A stretch of DNA of 64,000 nt from JADGRA01 sp052143535 (GTDB lineage: Bacteria > Myxococcota > Myxococcia > Myxococcales > Myxococcaceae). A program made the translations under genes and the position numbers. Shown here piece after piece: positions 34,421 to 43,108 of this stretch. The stretch is from assembly GCA_052143535.1 (NCBI GenBank), contig JBKQSS010000087.1, positions 7,013-71,012 of the forward strand. Direction: 5' to 3'. Position 1 is the stretch's first letter. The number at the start of each line of letters is the position of its first letter. The notes beneath the pieces were generated by a model. That model made no database searches, was not told the origin of the DNA, and saw only the letters and a program-made list of their open reading frames with translations.

Positions 34421-36156
34421 ATACGCTGTGGGCCCGTGCGGTGGTGCAGGAGTTGGTGCGCGCGGGCGTCCGCCATGCGGTGGTGTCGCCGGGCTCGCGG
34501 AGCGCTCCACTTGCCCTGGCCTGTGCGGAAGCGGCGCCTGGCCTGTCCGTGACGAGTGTGGTGGACGAGCGGACGGCGGGCTTTTTTGCGCTGGGCATGG
34601 CCCTGCAGACGGGGCTACCGTCCGCCGTGGTGGTGACGTCCGGGACGGCCGGAGCGCACTTACTGCCCGCCGTCATGGAAGCCTGGGCCGCGCGCGTGCC
34701 TCTGGTGGTACTCACCGCCAACCGGCCCTGGGAACTGCATGGTTTCGGCGCGCCTCAGACGGTGCCTCAGGAGGGCCTCTTCGGCCGTTTCGCCCGCACC
34801 GCGGTGGCGCTGTCGGCGCCTGAAGCCAGCTCGACGGCCCTGGTGCACCTCCGGGCCGTCGTCTCACGCACCGTAGCGTCGTGCCAGACGTCGCCGTGCG
34901 GGCCCGTGCACCTGGACGTGCCCTTCCGGGAGCCCCTCGTGCCCGGGCCAGGCGCACCGGACGTGGTTGGGCTGGAGGCGCTGGCGTGGGAGGGCCGTGA
35001 GGGGGCCTTCCTGGACGCGCCGGCGCCAGCCCGCAAGCCGCCCGAAGCGGCACTGGCCGAGCTACGAAGACGGCTTACCGCGACGGAGAAGGGCCTGGTG
35101 GTGGTGGGGCCTCGCGCCGCCCGGGACGGCCTGGCACCAGCCGTAGTGGCTTTGGCCACCTCGTACGGCTACCCGGTGGTGGCGGACGCCGCCTCCAACG
35201 TCCGCTGGCGCGGGGCGGGGCGCGTGGTGGGGCATGCAGACGTGCTTCTGCGCAGCGAGGCCCTCCGGGCAGCGCTTCGCCCAGACGTGGTGTTGCGCTT
35301 GGGGGGCGGGCTCACCTCGAAGCGGCTCGGCCAGTGGCTGGACGAGAGCGGCGCGACGACGGTGCTGCTGACTGAGGACGACAACCCAGTGGATGCCGCG
35401 CACCGGGCCAGCCTTCTGCTGGCGGGGGACCTTGCCAGCACCTGTGCCGCGCTGACGGCTTCTGCTGCGCCCGGGCGCGCGGCCTGGGCGGAAACCGTTT
35501 ACGCAGCCGACGCGCGAGCCGACGCGCTATTGTCCGAGGCGTTCACCACTGCGGGCCCCTTCAGTGAGCCCCAGCTCGCCCATCGCCTTCTGTCCTGTCT
35601 GCCGGAGGGCGCGTGCCTGATGGTGGCCTCCAGCATGCCGATTCGGGACGTCGATGCGTTTGCCCCCGCCCAAGCCGCGCGCCTCCGCGTGCTGGCCAAC
35701 CGGGGCGTCAACGGCATCGACGGCACCCTCTCCACGGCGCTGGGGGTTGCTGCGACAAGCGCCGCACCCACGGTGGTGCTCCTCGGAGACCTCGCCTTCC
35801 TCCATGACTTGGGTGGCCTCCTCATCGCTCGGCGTTCCCGCATTCCGCTGACGGTGGTGGTGGCCAACAATGACGGAGGGGGAATTTTCTCCTTCCTTCC
35901 CGTGGCCGGTGTGGGCGCAAGCTTTGAGCCGCTCTTCGCGACCCCGCATGGGCTCGAGCTGGCTCACGCTGGGGCGTTGTTTGGCGCTCAGCACGTCCAG
36001 GTGCAAAGCGCCGCGGAGCTGTCGGCGGCGGTGAGGGCCGGCCTGCAGGGCGGACTTCACCTGGTAGAGGCCAAGCTGCCCAGTCGGGCGGCTAACGTCG
36101 CACTCCATCAGGAGCTCGGCGAGCGGGCCGCGCGGGCCGCGGAGCAGGCCCTGTGA
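34408..36156 (+). CDS. menD: SEPHCHC synthase MenD
   Basis: 582 residues from GTG 34408, preceded by GGGGGAGG. It is a thiamine-diphosphate enzyme joining 2-oxoglutarate and isochorismate. Features in order: the opening ARAVVQELVRAGVRHAVVSP with GSRSAPL, the ThDP-activating Glu in VVDERTAGFFALGMA, SGTAGAHLLPAVMEA, and the C-terminal diphosphate-binding part VVLLGDLAFLHDLGGL to VVANNDGGGIFSFLP. The longer frame to 34207 lies over menF in another frame and is rejected. Confidence 0.95.
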   Translation: MASLNTLWARAVVQELVRAGVRHAVVSPGSRSAPLALACAEAAPGLSVTSVVDERTAGFFALGMALQTGLPSAVVVTSGTAGAHLLPAVMEAWAARVPLVVLTANRPWELHGFGAPQTVPQEGLFGRFARTAVALSAPEASSTALVHLRAVVSRTVASCQTSPCGPVHLDVPFREPLVPGPGAPDVVGLEALAWEGREGAFLDAPAPARKPPEAALAELRRRLTATEKGLVVVGPRAARDGLAPAVVALATSYGYPVVADAASNVRWRGAGRVVGHADVLLRSEALRAALRPDVVLRLGGGLTSKRLGQWLDESGATTVLLTEDDNPVDAAHRASLLLAGDLASTCAALTASAAPGRAAWAETVYAADARADALLSEAFTTAGPFSEPQLAHRLLSCLPEGACLMVASSMPIRDVDAFAPAQAARLRVLANRGVNGIDGTLSTALGVAATSAAPTVVLLGDLAFLHDLGGLLIARRSRIPLTVVVANNDGGGIFSFLPVAGVGASFEPLFATPHGLELAHAGALFGAQHVQVQSAAELSAAVRAGLQGGLHLVEAKLPSRAANVALHQELGERAARAAEQAL

Positions 36157-36983
36157 GTCTGCTCGCCCATGAAACCTGGGCTGGAAACGGGCCCCCGCTG
36201 CTGCTTTTGCATGGCTTCACCGGCAACCGCAGCACCTTCGCGCACCTGCGCGAGCGCTTGACACCCCACGCCTCGGTGGTGGCGGTAGACCTTCCGGGCC
36301 ATGGCCAGAGCCCCATCAGCGCGGAGACCACCTTCGCCTCCACGCTGGCCGCACTCCTCGCCTTGCTTGAGGCACTCGGGCTGGCTTGGGTGGACGTCGC
36401 CGGGTACTCGCTGGGAGCACGGGTGGCGCTCGGGCTGGCAGTGGAATCCGGCCCTCGCGTGCGCCGGCTGGTGCTGGAGAGCGGCTCGCCCGGGCTGCGT
36501 CGGCGCCGCGACCGCGCCGAGCGCCGTCGGCAGGACGAGGCGCTCGCCGCGCGCATCGACTCCGACGGGATGGACGCCTTCGTCGAGCACTGGGAGGCGC
36601 TTCCCCTCTTTTCCGGCGTGCGGGCCCTAAGCGCCGAGGTGCAACAGGCCTTGCGCGGCCGACGCCTGGCCGGAGATGCCGAGGGACTGGCGTGGTCCCT
36701 GCGGCGGCTCGGGCTCGGCTCCCAGCCGAGCTACTGGTCGGCCCTTCCCAACGTCCGCACCCCGACGCTGCTGCTCAGTGGAGCGCGCGACGAGAAGTTC
36801 ACCGAAGTGGCCGGGCGCATGGCCGCGGAGCTGCCGGTGGTTTGGGGCCACGTTTTTCCCGGGGTGGGGCATGCGCCGCACCTCGAGGCCCCAGACGCTT
36901 GGGCCCTTGAGGTGAGCGGGTTTCTGTCGACGCCGTGGATTGAACGACCGCTCGTGGAGAGCGACAGCGGGAGCAACGGATGA
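36153..36983 (+). CDS. menH: SHCHC synthase-type alpha/beta hydrolase
   Basis: 276 residues from GTG 36153, overlapping the menD stop. Alpha/beta hydrolase fold: LLLLHGFTGNRSTF (oxyanion region), the nucleophile elbow GYSLGARVALG, LSGARDEKFTEVA with the acid, and VFPGVGHAPHLEAP with the His. The HGFTGN and GYSLGGR-like motifs are characteristic of MenH, which removes pyruvate from SEPHCHC. Position between menD and menB supports this over an unrelated esterase. Confidence 0.88.
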   Translation: MSLLAHETWAGNGPPLLLLHGFTGNRSTFAHLRERLTPHASVVAVDLPGHGQSPISAETTFASTLAALLALLEALGLAWVDVAGYSLGARVALGLAVESGPRVRRLVLESGSPGLRRRRDRAERRRQDEALAARIDSDGMDAFVEHWEALPLFSGVRALSAEVQQALRGRRLAGDAEGLAWSLRRLGLGSQPSYWSALPNVRTPTLLLSGARDEKFTEVAGRMAAELPVVWGHVFPGVGHAPHLEAPDAWALEVSGFLSTPWIERPLVESDSGSNG

Positions 36984-37798
36984 AGGCAACCTGGAAGCAG
37001 GTACGTGAGTACAAGGACATTCGCTTTGAAAAGTGGAAGGGCGTCGCGAAGGTCACCATCAACCGCCCCGAGGTACGGAACGCGTTTCGACCACAGACGC
37101 TCTTCGAGATGAGCGCCGCCTTCGAGGATGCGCGTGAGGACCCGGAGGTGGGCGTCGTCATTCTCACCGGCGAGGGTGAACGGGCCTTCTGCTCGGGAGG
37201 TGACCAGCGTATCCGCGGGAGCGAGGGCTACCTCGGCAAGGACGGGGTGCCTCGGCTCAACGTGCTCGACTTACAGCGGCAGATTCGCAGTCTCCCGAAA
37301 CCGGTGGTGGCGATGGTGGCCGGCTACGCCATCGGCGGGGGACACGTCCTGCACGTGGTGTGCGACCTCACCATCGCTGCGGACAATGCCCGCTTCGGGC
37401 AGACCGGACCCCGCGTGGGAAGCTTCGACGGTGGTTTCGGCGCGAGCACCCTGGCCTCGCTGGTAGGCCTGAAGAAGGCCAAGGAGATTTGGTTCCTCTG
37501 TCGTCAGTATGACGCCGAAGCGGCCCTGCGGATGGGCCTGGTGAACGCGGTGGTGCCGCTCGCCGAGCTCGAAGCGGAGACGCTGCAGTGGTGCACGGAG
37601 ATGCTGCAGCTCAGCCCGCTGGCGCTGCGGCTCCTCAAGTCCAGCTTCAACGCCGCCCTCGACGGTCAAGCGGGCATCCAGGAGCTCGCCGGGAATGCGA
37701 CGCTCCTCTACTACATGTCTGCCGAGGCTCAGGAAGGGCGGGACGCGTACATCCAGAAGCGCCGGCCGGACTTCTCGAAGTTCCCGCGACGTCCATGA
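36980..37798 (+). CDS. menB: 1,4-dihydroxy-2-naphthoyl-CoA synthase
   Basis: 272 residues. It is a crotonase-fold enzyme that cyclises o-succinylbenzoyl-CoA. The family signature TINRPEVRNAFRPQTLFEM, the oxyanion-hole GEGERAFCSGGDQRIRG, AMVAGYAIGGGHVLHVVCDL, GPRVGSFDGGFGAS and the C-terminal FLEKRKPDFSKFPR-like ending (here QKRRPDFSKFPRRP) are diagnostic. Start ATG 36980 overlaps the menH stop. Confidence 0.96.
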   Translation: MKATWKQVREYKDIRFEKWKGVAKVTINRPEVRNAFRPQTLFEMSAAFEDAREDPEVGVVILTGEGERAFCSGGDQRIRGSEGYLGKDGVPRLNVLDLQRQIRSLPKPVVAMVAGYAIGGGHVLHVVCDLTIAADNARFGQTGPRVGSFDGGFGASTLASLVGLKKAKEIWFLCRQYDAEAALRMGLVNAVVPLAELEAETLQWCTEMLQLSPLALRLLKSSFNAALDGQAGIQELAGNATLLYYMSAEAQEGRDAYIQKRRPDFSKFPRRP

Positions 37799-38721
37799 AT
37801 GTCCCTTCGCCGGCTCTCGGAGCGCCAGCGCCCGCAAGGCGCCTCCGCACCTGGCTGCTCGCCGCTCGCCCCAAGACGCTGACGGCGGCGGTGGCCCCGG
37901 TGGCGGTGGGCACCGGGCTGGCCTTCGGCGCTGGGGCCGGCCGCTGGCCGTTGGTCGTCGCTGCGCTGGTGGGCGCGCTGCTCATCCAAATTGGCACCAA
38001 CCTCACCAACGACTATTACGACTTTCGCAAAGGAGCGGACACGCCCCAACGGCTTGGGCCGGTGCGAGTTACCCAGGCCGGCCTGGTGGCGCCCCGCACC
38101 GTGCTCACCGCCGCCGCGCTCTGTTTCGCCTTCGCGGTGGGCGTCGGACTCTTCCTGGCGGCTGCTGGGGGCTGGCCGGTGGTGGCCATTGGCTTATGCA
38201 GCATTCTCGCTGGGTGGGCCTACACCGGGGGCCCGGCGCCGCTCGGTTACCTCGGGCTCGGCGAACTCTTCGTGTTGCTCTTCTTCGGCTTCGTCGCGGT
38301 GGCTGGCACGGCGTGGGTGCAAGCCCTGCGGCTGCCCCCCGGCACGCTTCTCTGCGGCCTGTCAGTAGGCTGCACTGCGACTCTCCTCATTGTCGTCAAC
38401 AACCTGCGAGACATTCCCACCGACAGAGTTGCCGGCAAACACACCTTGGCAGCTCGCTTCGGCGAGCGCTTCGCCCGGGCCGAATACCTCTTGGTGCTGG
38501 CCGTGGCCTTCCTCGCCCCGGTGCTGGCCTGGGCCCTGGGGCAGGTGGGGAGGGCCGCGCTGGTGTCGGTCGCGGCACTTCCCTTGGCGTTGCCTCCGTT
38601 GCGCCTCGTCCTCACCGAAAGAGGGGCGATGCTCAACCGTGCGCTCGCGGGCAGCGCGCGCTTGCAACTCGTCCATGGACTGCTGCTCGCAGCTGGCCTC
38701 TGGCGGGGAGGGCCGGGGTGA
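37795..38721 (+). CDS. menA: 1,4-dihydroxy-2-naphthoate polyprenyltransferase
   Basis: 308 residues with about eight or nine TM helices (UbiA superfamily). The two Asp-rich motifs are N-DYYDFRKGAD (about 76-86) and NNLRDIPTDRVAGKHTLA (about 200-217), which bind magnesium and the polyprenyl diphosphate. It attaches the isoprenoid tail and releases CO2. Start ATG 37795 overlaps the menB stop. The polyprenyl donor is probably made by the enzyme encoded at 41319. Confidence 0.95.
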   Translation: MNVPSPALGAPAPARRLRTWLLAARPKTLTAAVAPVAVGTGLAFGAGAGRWPLVVAALVGALLIQIGTNLTNDYYDFRKGADTPQRLGPVRVTQAGLVAPRTVLTAAALCFAFAVGVGLFLAAAGGWPVVAIGLCSILAGWAYTGGPAPLGYLGLGELFVLLFFGFVAVAGTAWVQALRLPPGTLLCGLSVGCTATLLIVVNNLRDIPTDRVAGKHTLAARFGERFARAEYLLVLAVAFLAPVLAWALGQVGRAALVSVAALPLALPPLRLVLTERGAMLNRALAGSARLQLVHGLLLAAGLWRGGPG

Positions 38722-39779
38722 GCCTTTCGTTGCAAATGCGGCCCTTCCGTCTGCCGTTGCGCGCGGCGCTGGGCACGGCGCATGGACGTCAGGTGGCGGT
38801 CGAAGGCCTGAGGCTGCTACTGAGGGACGCTTCCGGGGGCTTCGGCCTCGGGGAGGTGACGCCGCTGCCCCACTTCGGCACCGAGTCGCTACAGCAGGCG
38901 GTGCAAGCGCTGGGCACGCTTCGCCTCCACCGGGTGCCAGAGGGCGTGGAAGACGTCTCGGAAGCTTTCTCTCTCGTCGGGCGGGCTTCCGCGACGCGGG
39001 CCGGCGTCGAGATGGCACTGCTGGACTTGGTGGCGCGCCGTCGAGGACTTCCCTTGGCGCAACTGCTTGGAAGTGCACGCCTCCGGCCGGTACCGGTGAA
39101 TGCCTTGCTTCGGGGCGAGACGGCAGAAGAGGTTGTCCAGGAGGCGCGCAGCGCGGTGGCGCTGGGCTTCCGGACACTCAAGCTCAAAGTCGGCGCGCTC
39201 TCGGTGCAAGGCGACGTCGAGCGGCTGGTCGCCGTGCGAGAGGCGGTGGGTGGGGCCATCGCACTCCGGGCGGATGCCAACGGGGCCTGGACGGAGGCAG
39301 AGGCACGCCAGCGGCTTTCACCACTGGTGCCGCTGGGGCTCGAGTACGTGGAACAGCCCGTTGCCGCTGGGGATGTTGCCGGCCTGAGGCGGCTTCGGAC
39401 GCTTCTACCCGTCGCAGCCGACGAGGCCCTTGGCCTCGAGGGTGCTGCAGCGGCGCTCCTCGAGGCGAAGGAGGGCCCGGCCGCGGACGTCCTCATTCTC
39501 AAACTGCCCGTGCTGGGCGGACTCCTCAGCGCCCTCCGACTGGGGACCCGAGCTCGCGCTCGCCAGGTAGGCGCCGTGGTGACGAGCGCAATGGACGGGG
39601 CGGTGGGACGGGCCGCCGGCGGCCACCTGGCCCTTGCCCTGGGTGGCGGGCGGGCCCATGGCCTGGCCACAGGAGCGCTCTTGCTGGAGGACCCAGGAGC
39701 ACACCCCGTGCTGCGGGGTGCCCTGCAGCTGACGGACGAGCCTGGCCTGGGCATTGCCCCCGAGGCCCTCGGATGGTGA
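38718..39779 (+). CDS. menC: o-Succinylbenzoate synthase
   Basis: 353 residues from GTG 38718. Enolase superfamily, muconate-lactonising subgroup: catalytic Lys in FRTLKLKVG, metal ligands in RADANGAW, EYVEQPVA and VAADEALG, and the second Lys in LILKLPVLGG. It dehydrates SHCHC to o-succinylbenzoate. The gene overlaps menA and menE by a few bases. Confidence 0.93.
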   Translation: MSLSLQMRPFRLPLRAALGTAHGRQVAVEGLRLLLRDASGGFGLGEVTPLPHFGTESLQQAVQALGTLRLHRVPEGVEDVSEAFSLVGRASATRAGVEMALLDLVARRRGLPLAQLLGSARLRPVPVNALLRGETAEEVVQEARSAVALGFRTLKLKVGALSVQGDVERLVAVREAVGGAIALRADANGAWTEAEARQRLSPLVPLGLEYVEQPVAAGDVAGLRRLRTLLPVAADEALGLEGAAAALLEAKEGPAADVLILKLPVLGGLLSALRLGTRARARQVGAVVTSAMDGAVGRAAGGHLALALGGGRAHGLATGALLLEDPGAHPVLRGALQLTDEPGLGIAPEALGW

Positions 39780-41242
39780 GCACCTGCCCAGTGCGCACTG
39801 GGGCTCTGCGCGTCCCCCAGCGGCCGGCCCTGGTGGTGGGCCAGAGGCGCCTCTCCTTTCGCGAGCTCGACGCAGAGGTAGCTGCCTGGGCCGGACGGCT
39901 GCATGCGCGCGGGGTTGGCCCGGGCAGCCGGGTGGCGCTCCTTGCCTGGAATGGGCTCGCGCCAGTGGCACTCCTGTTTGCCGCTGCTCGTCTCGGCGCG
40001 GCGTTGGCCCCCCTCAATGCACGCCTCGCCCGGGCGGAGCTCGAAGCGCTCGTCCAGCGGCTGCGGCCGCAGGCGTTGCTCGTTGAGGAGGCGCTTGCGG
40101 ACCGCCTGCCGGACGCTGAGAAGCTGGAGCCCCTCGCGAGGGAGCTGTCCAGCCCACCTCCCGGCGGTGAAACACTCTCGCTGGACGCGGACTGGGCGGT
40201 GCTTTTTACCTCCGGCACCACCGGACAGCCGAAGGGTGCCCGGCTTTCCGTGCGCGCCTTTCTCGCCAGTGCAGCGGCGTCCCGCGCCAACCTGGGCAGC
40301 ACCCCGGAAGACCATTGGCTGTGCAACCTGCCGCTGTTTCACGTCGGGGGCCTGGCCATGGCGGTGCGGTGCGCGGTGGACGGCGCCGCCCTCGTCCTCC
40401 ATCGCCGTTTCGACGGCTTGGAGACAGCGCGCGCCCTGTCCGAGCAACCCATTACCCACGTCAGCCTGGTGGCCCGCACCCTGGCGCTTGCCCTGGACGC
40501 GGGTGCGCGCCCGGGCGCGCTACGGGCGGTGCTGGTGGGTGGCGGCCCGCTTGCACCGGAGCTCGCCGCGCGAGCCCGTGGAGCAGGCTTCCCGCTGCTG
40601 CAAACCTACGGCCTCACCGAGGCGTCTTCGCAGGTGACTACCGAGCGCCCGGCCGAGGCCGACGGCACCACCGCTGGCCCTGCACTGTCGGGACTGAGGG
40701 TGCGCATTGGCGGCGCGGGGGGGACAGAGGCCAGCGCCGGGCAAGAGGGAGAGATTCAAGTGCAAGGGCCGACCCTCATGACGGGGTACCTCGATGACAC
40801 TGAGGCGTCGGCGCGCTCGCTGGCTGGCGGCTGGCTGCACACACAGGACGTCGGGCGACTCGATGGGAGGGGACGGCTTGAGGTGCTGGCGCGGCGGCTC
40901 GACCTCATTTTGTCCGGCGGGGAAAATGTCTATCCGGCCGAGGTGGAGGCGGTACTCAGCGCGCACCCGGCGGTGGCCGAGGCGGCGGTGGTGGGGCGGC
41001 CCGACGCCGCCTGGGGCGAAGTCCCCGTGGCGGCGGTGGTACTTCGGGCCGGAGCGCGGGCGGACGGGATTCTGGAGTGGGTACGGGGCCGACTGGCGCG
41101 CTTCAAGGTACCGGCCGAAGTGGTGGCCGTGGCGAGGCTTCCCCGCACGGCCGCGGAAAAGGTGGACCGGGTTGCGCTGCGAGAGCAGCTTGCAGCGCAC
41201 CTCAGCGACGCGAAACCAGCACACGGGAAGAGGGCCTTGTGA
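39773..41242 (+). CDS. menE: o-Succinylbenzoate-CoA ligase
   Basis: 489 residues from ATG 39773 (GTG 39776 is the adjacent alternative). ANL superfamily adenylation enzyme: P-loop FTSGTTGQPKGAR, LPLFHVGGLAM, the A5 motif LQTYGLTEASSQ, A7 GGWLHTQDVGRLD, A8 RLDLILSGGENVYPAEVE and the final Lys in TAAEKVDR. It activates o-succinylbenzoate with ATP and CoA for MenB. A much longer upstream frame through menA/menC is a shadow. Confidence 0.95.
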   Translation: MVSTCPVRTGALRVPQRPALVVGQRRLSFRELDAEVAAWAGRLHARGVGPGSRVALLAWNGLAPVALLFAAARLGAALAPLNARLARAELEALVQRLRPQALLVEEALADRLPDAEKLEPLARELSSPPPGGETLSLDADWAVLFTSGTTGQPKGARLSVRAFLASAAASRANLGSTPEDHWLCNLPLFHVGGLAMAVRCAVDGAALVLHRRFDGLETARALSEQPITHVSLVARTLALALDAGARPGALRAVLVGGGPLAPELAARARGAGFPLLQTYGLTEASSQVTTERPAEADGTTAGPALSGLRVRIGGAGGTEASAGQEGEIQVQGPTLMTGYLDDTEASARSLAGGWLHTQDVGRLDGRGRLEVLARRLDLILSGGENVYPAEVEAVLSAHPAVAEAAVVGRPDAAWGEVPVAAVVLRAGARADGILEWVRGRLARFKVPAEVVAVARLPRTAAEKVDRVALREQLAAHLSDAKPAHGKRAL

Positions 41243-41318
41243 GAGCCAGAAGCGAGAGGGGTGGGGACGGCAGCGCGAGGTGCTACGTTCACGTAGTCTT
41301 GAACGCAGTGAACTTTCC

Positions 41319-42305
41319 ATGGACCTGACGCCCGCCGCGAACGAATTCTTGGGGGCCACCGAGGACCGGCTCGGTCAAGTCCTGAATGGCGGAAGCGGCG
41401 GGGCGGCCAGCTCCGAGACACTGAGTAATGCCGCCCGGCACCTGTGCATTGGCGGAGGCGGCAAGCGGCTTCGGCCGCTGATGGTGCACCTCTTTGGGCG
41501 GGCCGTGGGCGCCTCCCCAGCCTCGCTGCTGCACGTGGGGGTGGCAGCTGAATTGGTGCACTCTGCCAGCCTCCTCCACGACGACGTGGTGGACCAAGGC
41601 ATGTTCCGCCGCGGGCGACCGACGGTGAATGCCCTCTGGGGCAACATCGTCGCGGTCATGGGCGGAGACCTCCTGTTGTGTGTGGCGCTCGACGAGCTGG
41701 CAACGCTCGACCGGGCGGTGACGGCCAGTGCCGTCGCCACCGTGGCGGAGATGACGAGAGCCACCATCGGGGAAGTCGAGGCCCGCGGGGACCTCTCGCT
41801 TCCCCCGGGACAGCTGCGGGCCATTGCCGAGGGAAAGACGGGCGCACTGTTTGGCTTCTGCGGCGCGGCCGCGGCGACCTTGGCCGGCAAACCGGAGGTG
41901 GCTCGGCGTTTCGACACCTTTGGCCGGCACTTGGGCGTGGCGTTTCAGATTGCCGACGACTTGAAGGACCTCACCGGGGGTGACCCCGGGAAGCCGCCCT
42001 TTGCGGACATCCGCTCGCGCACACCCTCACTTCCCCTCCTCCTCGCCGCTGCCGGCGACACGGACGTCCGACGGTGTCTCAAGGAGCTGTGGGCTTTCGG
42101 CTCGATGCCCGACGAGCGCGTGCGCGAAGTGGGCCACGCGGTGCTCGCCAGCCTGGCCATGGGGGAGGCCCGCGCCGAGCTGCACCGGGAAATCTCCCGC
42201 GCTTTGGATGCGCTGGGCGCCTATGCCCAGGAGCCCGGCGGGGAGCAGTTGGTGGCCTGGGCGCAGGCCCTCGGCCAGGCCTTCGAAGAGGGAATCCAAG
42301 CATGA
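41319..42305 (+). CDS. Polyprenyl diphosphate synthase
   Basis: 328 residues from ATG 41319. The trans-prenyltransferase motifs are GGGGKRLRPLM, the first Asp-rich LLHDDVVDQGMFRRGRPTVN, and the second QIADDLKDLTGG. The residues before the first DDxxD lack the bulky pairs of short-chain synthases, so a medium or long chain is likely, matching a menaquinone tail. It lies 76 bases after menE in the same direction and overlaps the regulator gene (ATGA). Confidence 0.92.
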   Translation: MDLTPAANEFLGATEDRLGQVLNGGSGGAASSETLSNAARHLCIGGGGKRLRPLMVHLFGRAVGASPASLLHVGVAAELVHSASLLHDDVVDQGMFRRGRPTVNALWGNIVAVMGGDLLLCVALDELATLDRAVTASAVATVAEMTRATIGEVEARGDLSLPPGQLRAIAEGKTGALFGFCGAAAATLAGKPEVARRFDTFGRHLGVAFQIADDLKDLTGGDPGKPPFADIRSRTPSLPLLLAAAGDTDVRRCLKELWAFGSMPDERVREVGHAVLASLAMGEARAELHREISRALDALGAYAQEPGGEQLVAWAQALGQAFEEGIQA

Positions 42306-42889
42306 AGGGTTACGGCTGGTCCGATGCGCCGATGGTTTCCCCGGGCGAGCCGCTGGAGGGTGGGCTGCCCCGCTGGGAGTCCATCGCCGTGGAGGCGGTG
42401 GGCCACGTCATTGAATTTTGGGGTTTCAAGCACAACCAGGGCCGGGTCTGGGCGCTGCTCTACCTCCGGGCGAGCGCCATGAGCGCCACTCAACTGGAAG
42501 CGGCCCTCGGGCTCAGCAAGGGCGCCGTGTCCATGCTGGTGCGGGACCTCGAGCGCTGGGGAGTGGTGCATAGGGTGCGACAGCCTGGCGCAGGGGCTTG
42601 GCATTACCGATCCGAGACCGACCTGGTGCGAATGGTGAGCCGCGTCATCGAGGAGCGCGAGCTGGCCTTTCTCTCGCGCATTCGCGCTGAGCTGTCCGAA
42701 GCCCGGCGCGTCGCCGCCAGTGCCCCTGGCGTGGACAGGGACCGCCTCGTCCGTCTGGAACGGATGAATACCCTCGCCCAGGCGGCCGAGCGGGCGCTGA
42801 GAGTTTTCTTACGCACTGCGCGGTTGGACGTGCGCTCGATGCTGGCCACCTTCCGGGACCAGGCTGCCGTGCTGCGGGCGCGGGTTTGA
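42302..42889 (+). CDS. GbsR/MarR-type transcription regulator
   Basis: 195 residues from ATG 42302. The winged-helix core (about 45-105) contains SATQLEAALGLSKGAVSMLV (helix-turn-helix) and RDLERWGVVHRV (recognition helix and start of the wing). The C-terminal half is helical (RELAFLSRIRAELSEA, MNTLAQAAERALRVFLRT) and would form the dimer interface, as in the GbsR subgroup of MarR. It is the last gene of the men/polyprenyl operon, so it may regulate isoprenoid or quinone supply. No ligand can be deduced. Confidence 0.82.
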   Translation: MKGYGWSDAPMVSPGEPLEGGLPRWESIAVEAVGHVIEFWGFKHNQGRVWALLYLRASAMSATQLEAALGLSKGAVSMLVRDLERWGVVHRVRQPGAGAWHYRSETDLVRMVSRVIEERELAFLSRIRAELSEARRVAASAPGVDRDRLVRLERMNTLAQAAERALRVFLRTARLDVRSMLATFRDQAAVLRARV

Positions 42890-42920
42890 GGCACCGGCAC
42901 CACAATGGCCTCGGGAAGTC

Positions 42921-42949
42921 TTGACAGTTCGGCCGCCCCCGTCATACGA
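42921..42949 (+). promoter_or_regulatory. Candidate sigma-70 promoter in a gene-free gap
   Basis: A perfect TTGACA -35 (42921-42926), a 17-base spacer and ATACGA (42944-42949). No protein gene starts downstream on plus before two hairpins, so it may drive a small RNA. Confidence 0.4.
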
Positions 42950-42955
42950 ACGCCG

Positions 42956-43030
42956 GACTTTTTGACGCAAGGCCGCGCTGCTTTCACCAGAGGAGAAGTG
43001 TCCGCACCCTAGTCCGGACTTCTGGTTTTC
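42956..43030 (+). ncRNA. Possible small RNA, about 75 bases
   Basis: The stretch begins at the expected start of the promoter at 42921 and ends with GTCCG...CGGAC (43000-43019) followed by a T-rich tail, which could be a terminator. No family is recognised; the call rests only on promoter plus hairpin and is weak. Confidence 0.2.
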
Positions 43031-43042
43031 TGGTTTGCCGTT

Positions 43043-43080
43043 GAAAGCCCGGCCACTCTGGGAGGGGGGGCCGGGCTTTC
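43043..43080. terminator. Strong bidirectional stem-loop between convergent genes
   Basis: GAAAGCCCGGCC (43043-43054) is perfectly complementary to GGCCGGGCTTTC (43069-43080), a 12-bp stem with a 14-base loop whose A/T outer ends act as U tracts in either direction. It separates the men operon from the oppositely directed zinc-ribbon gene. Confidence 0.75.
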
Positions 43081-43108
43081 CTGTCCCGGCACTTGGGTCC
43101 AGCCTGCG

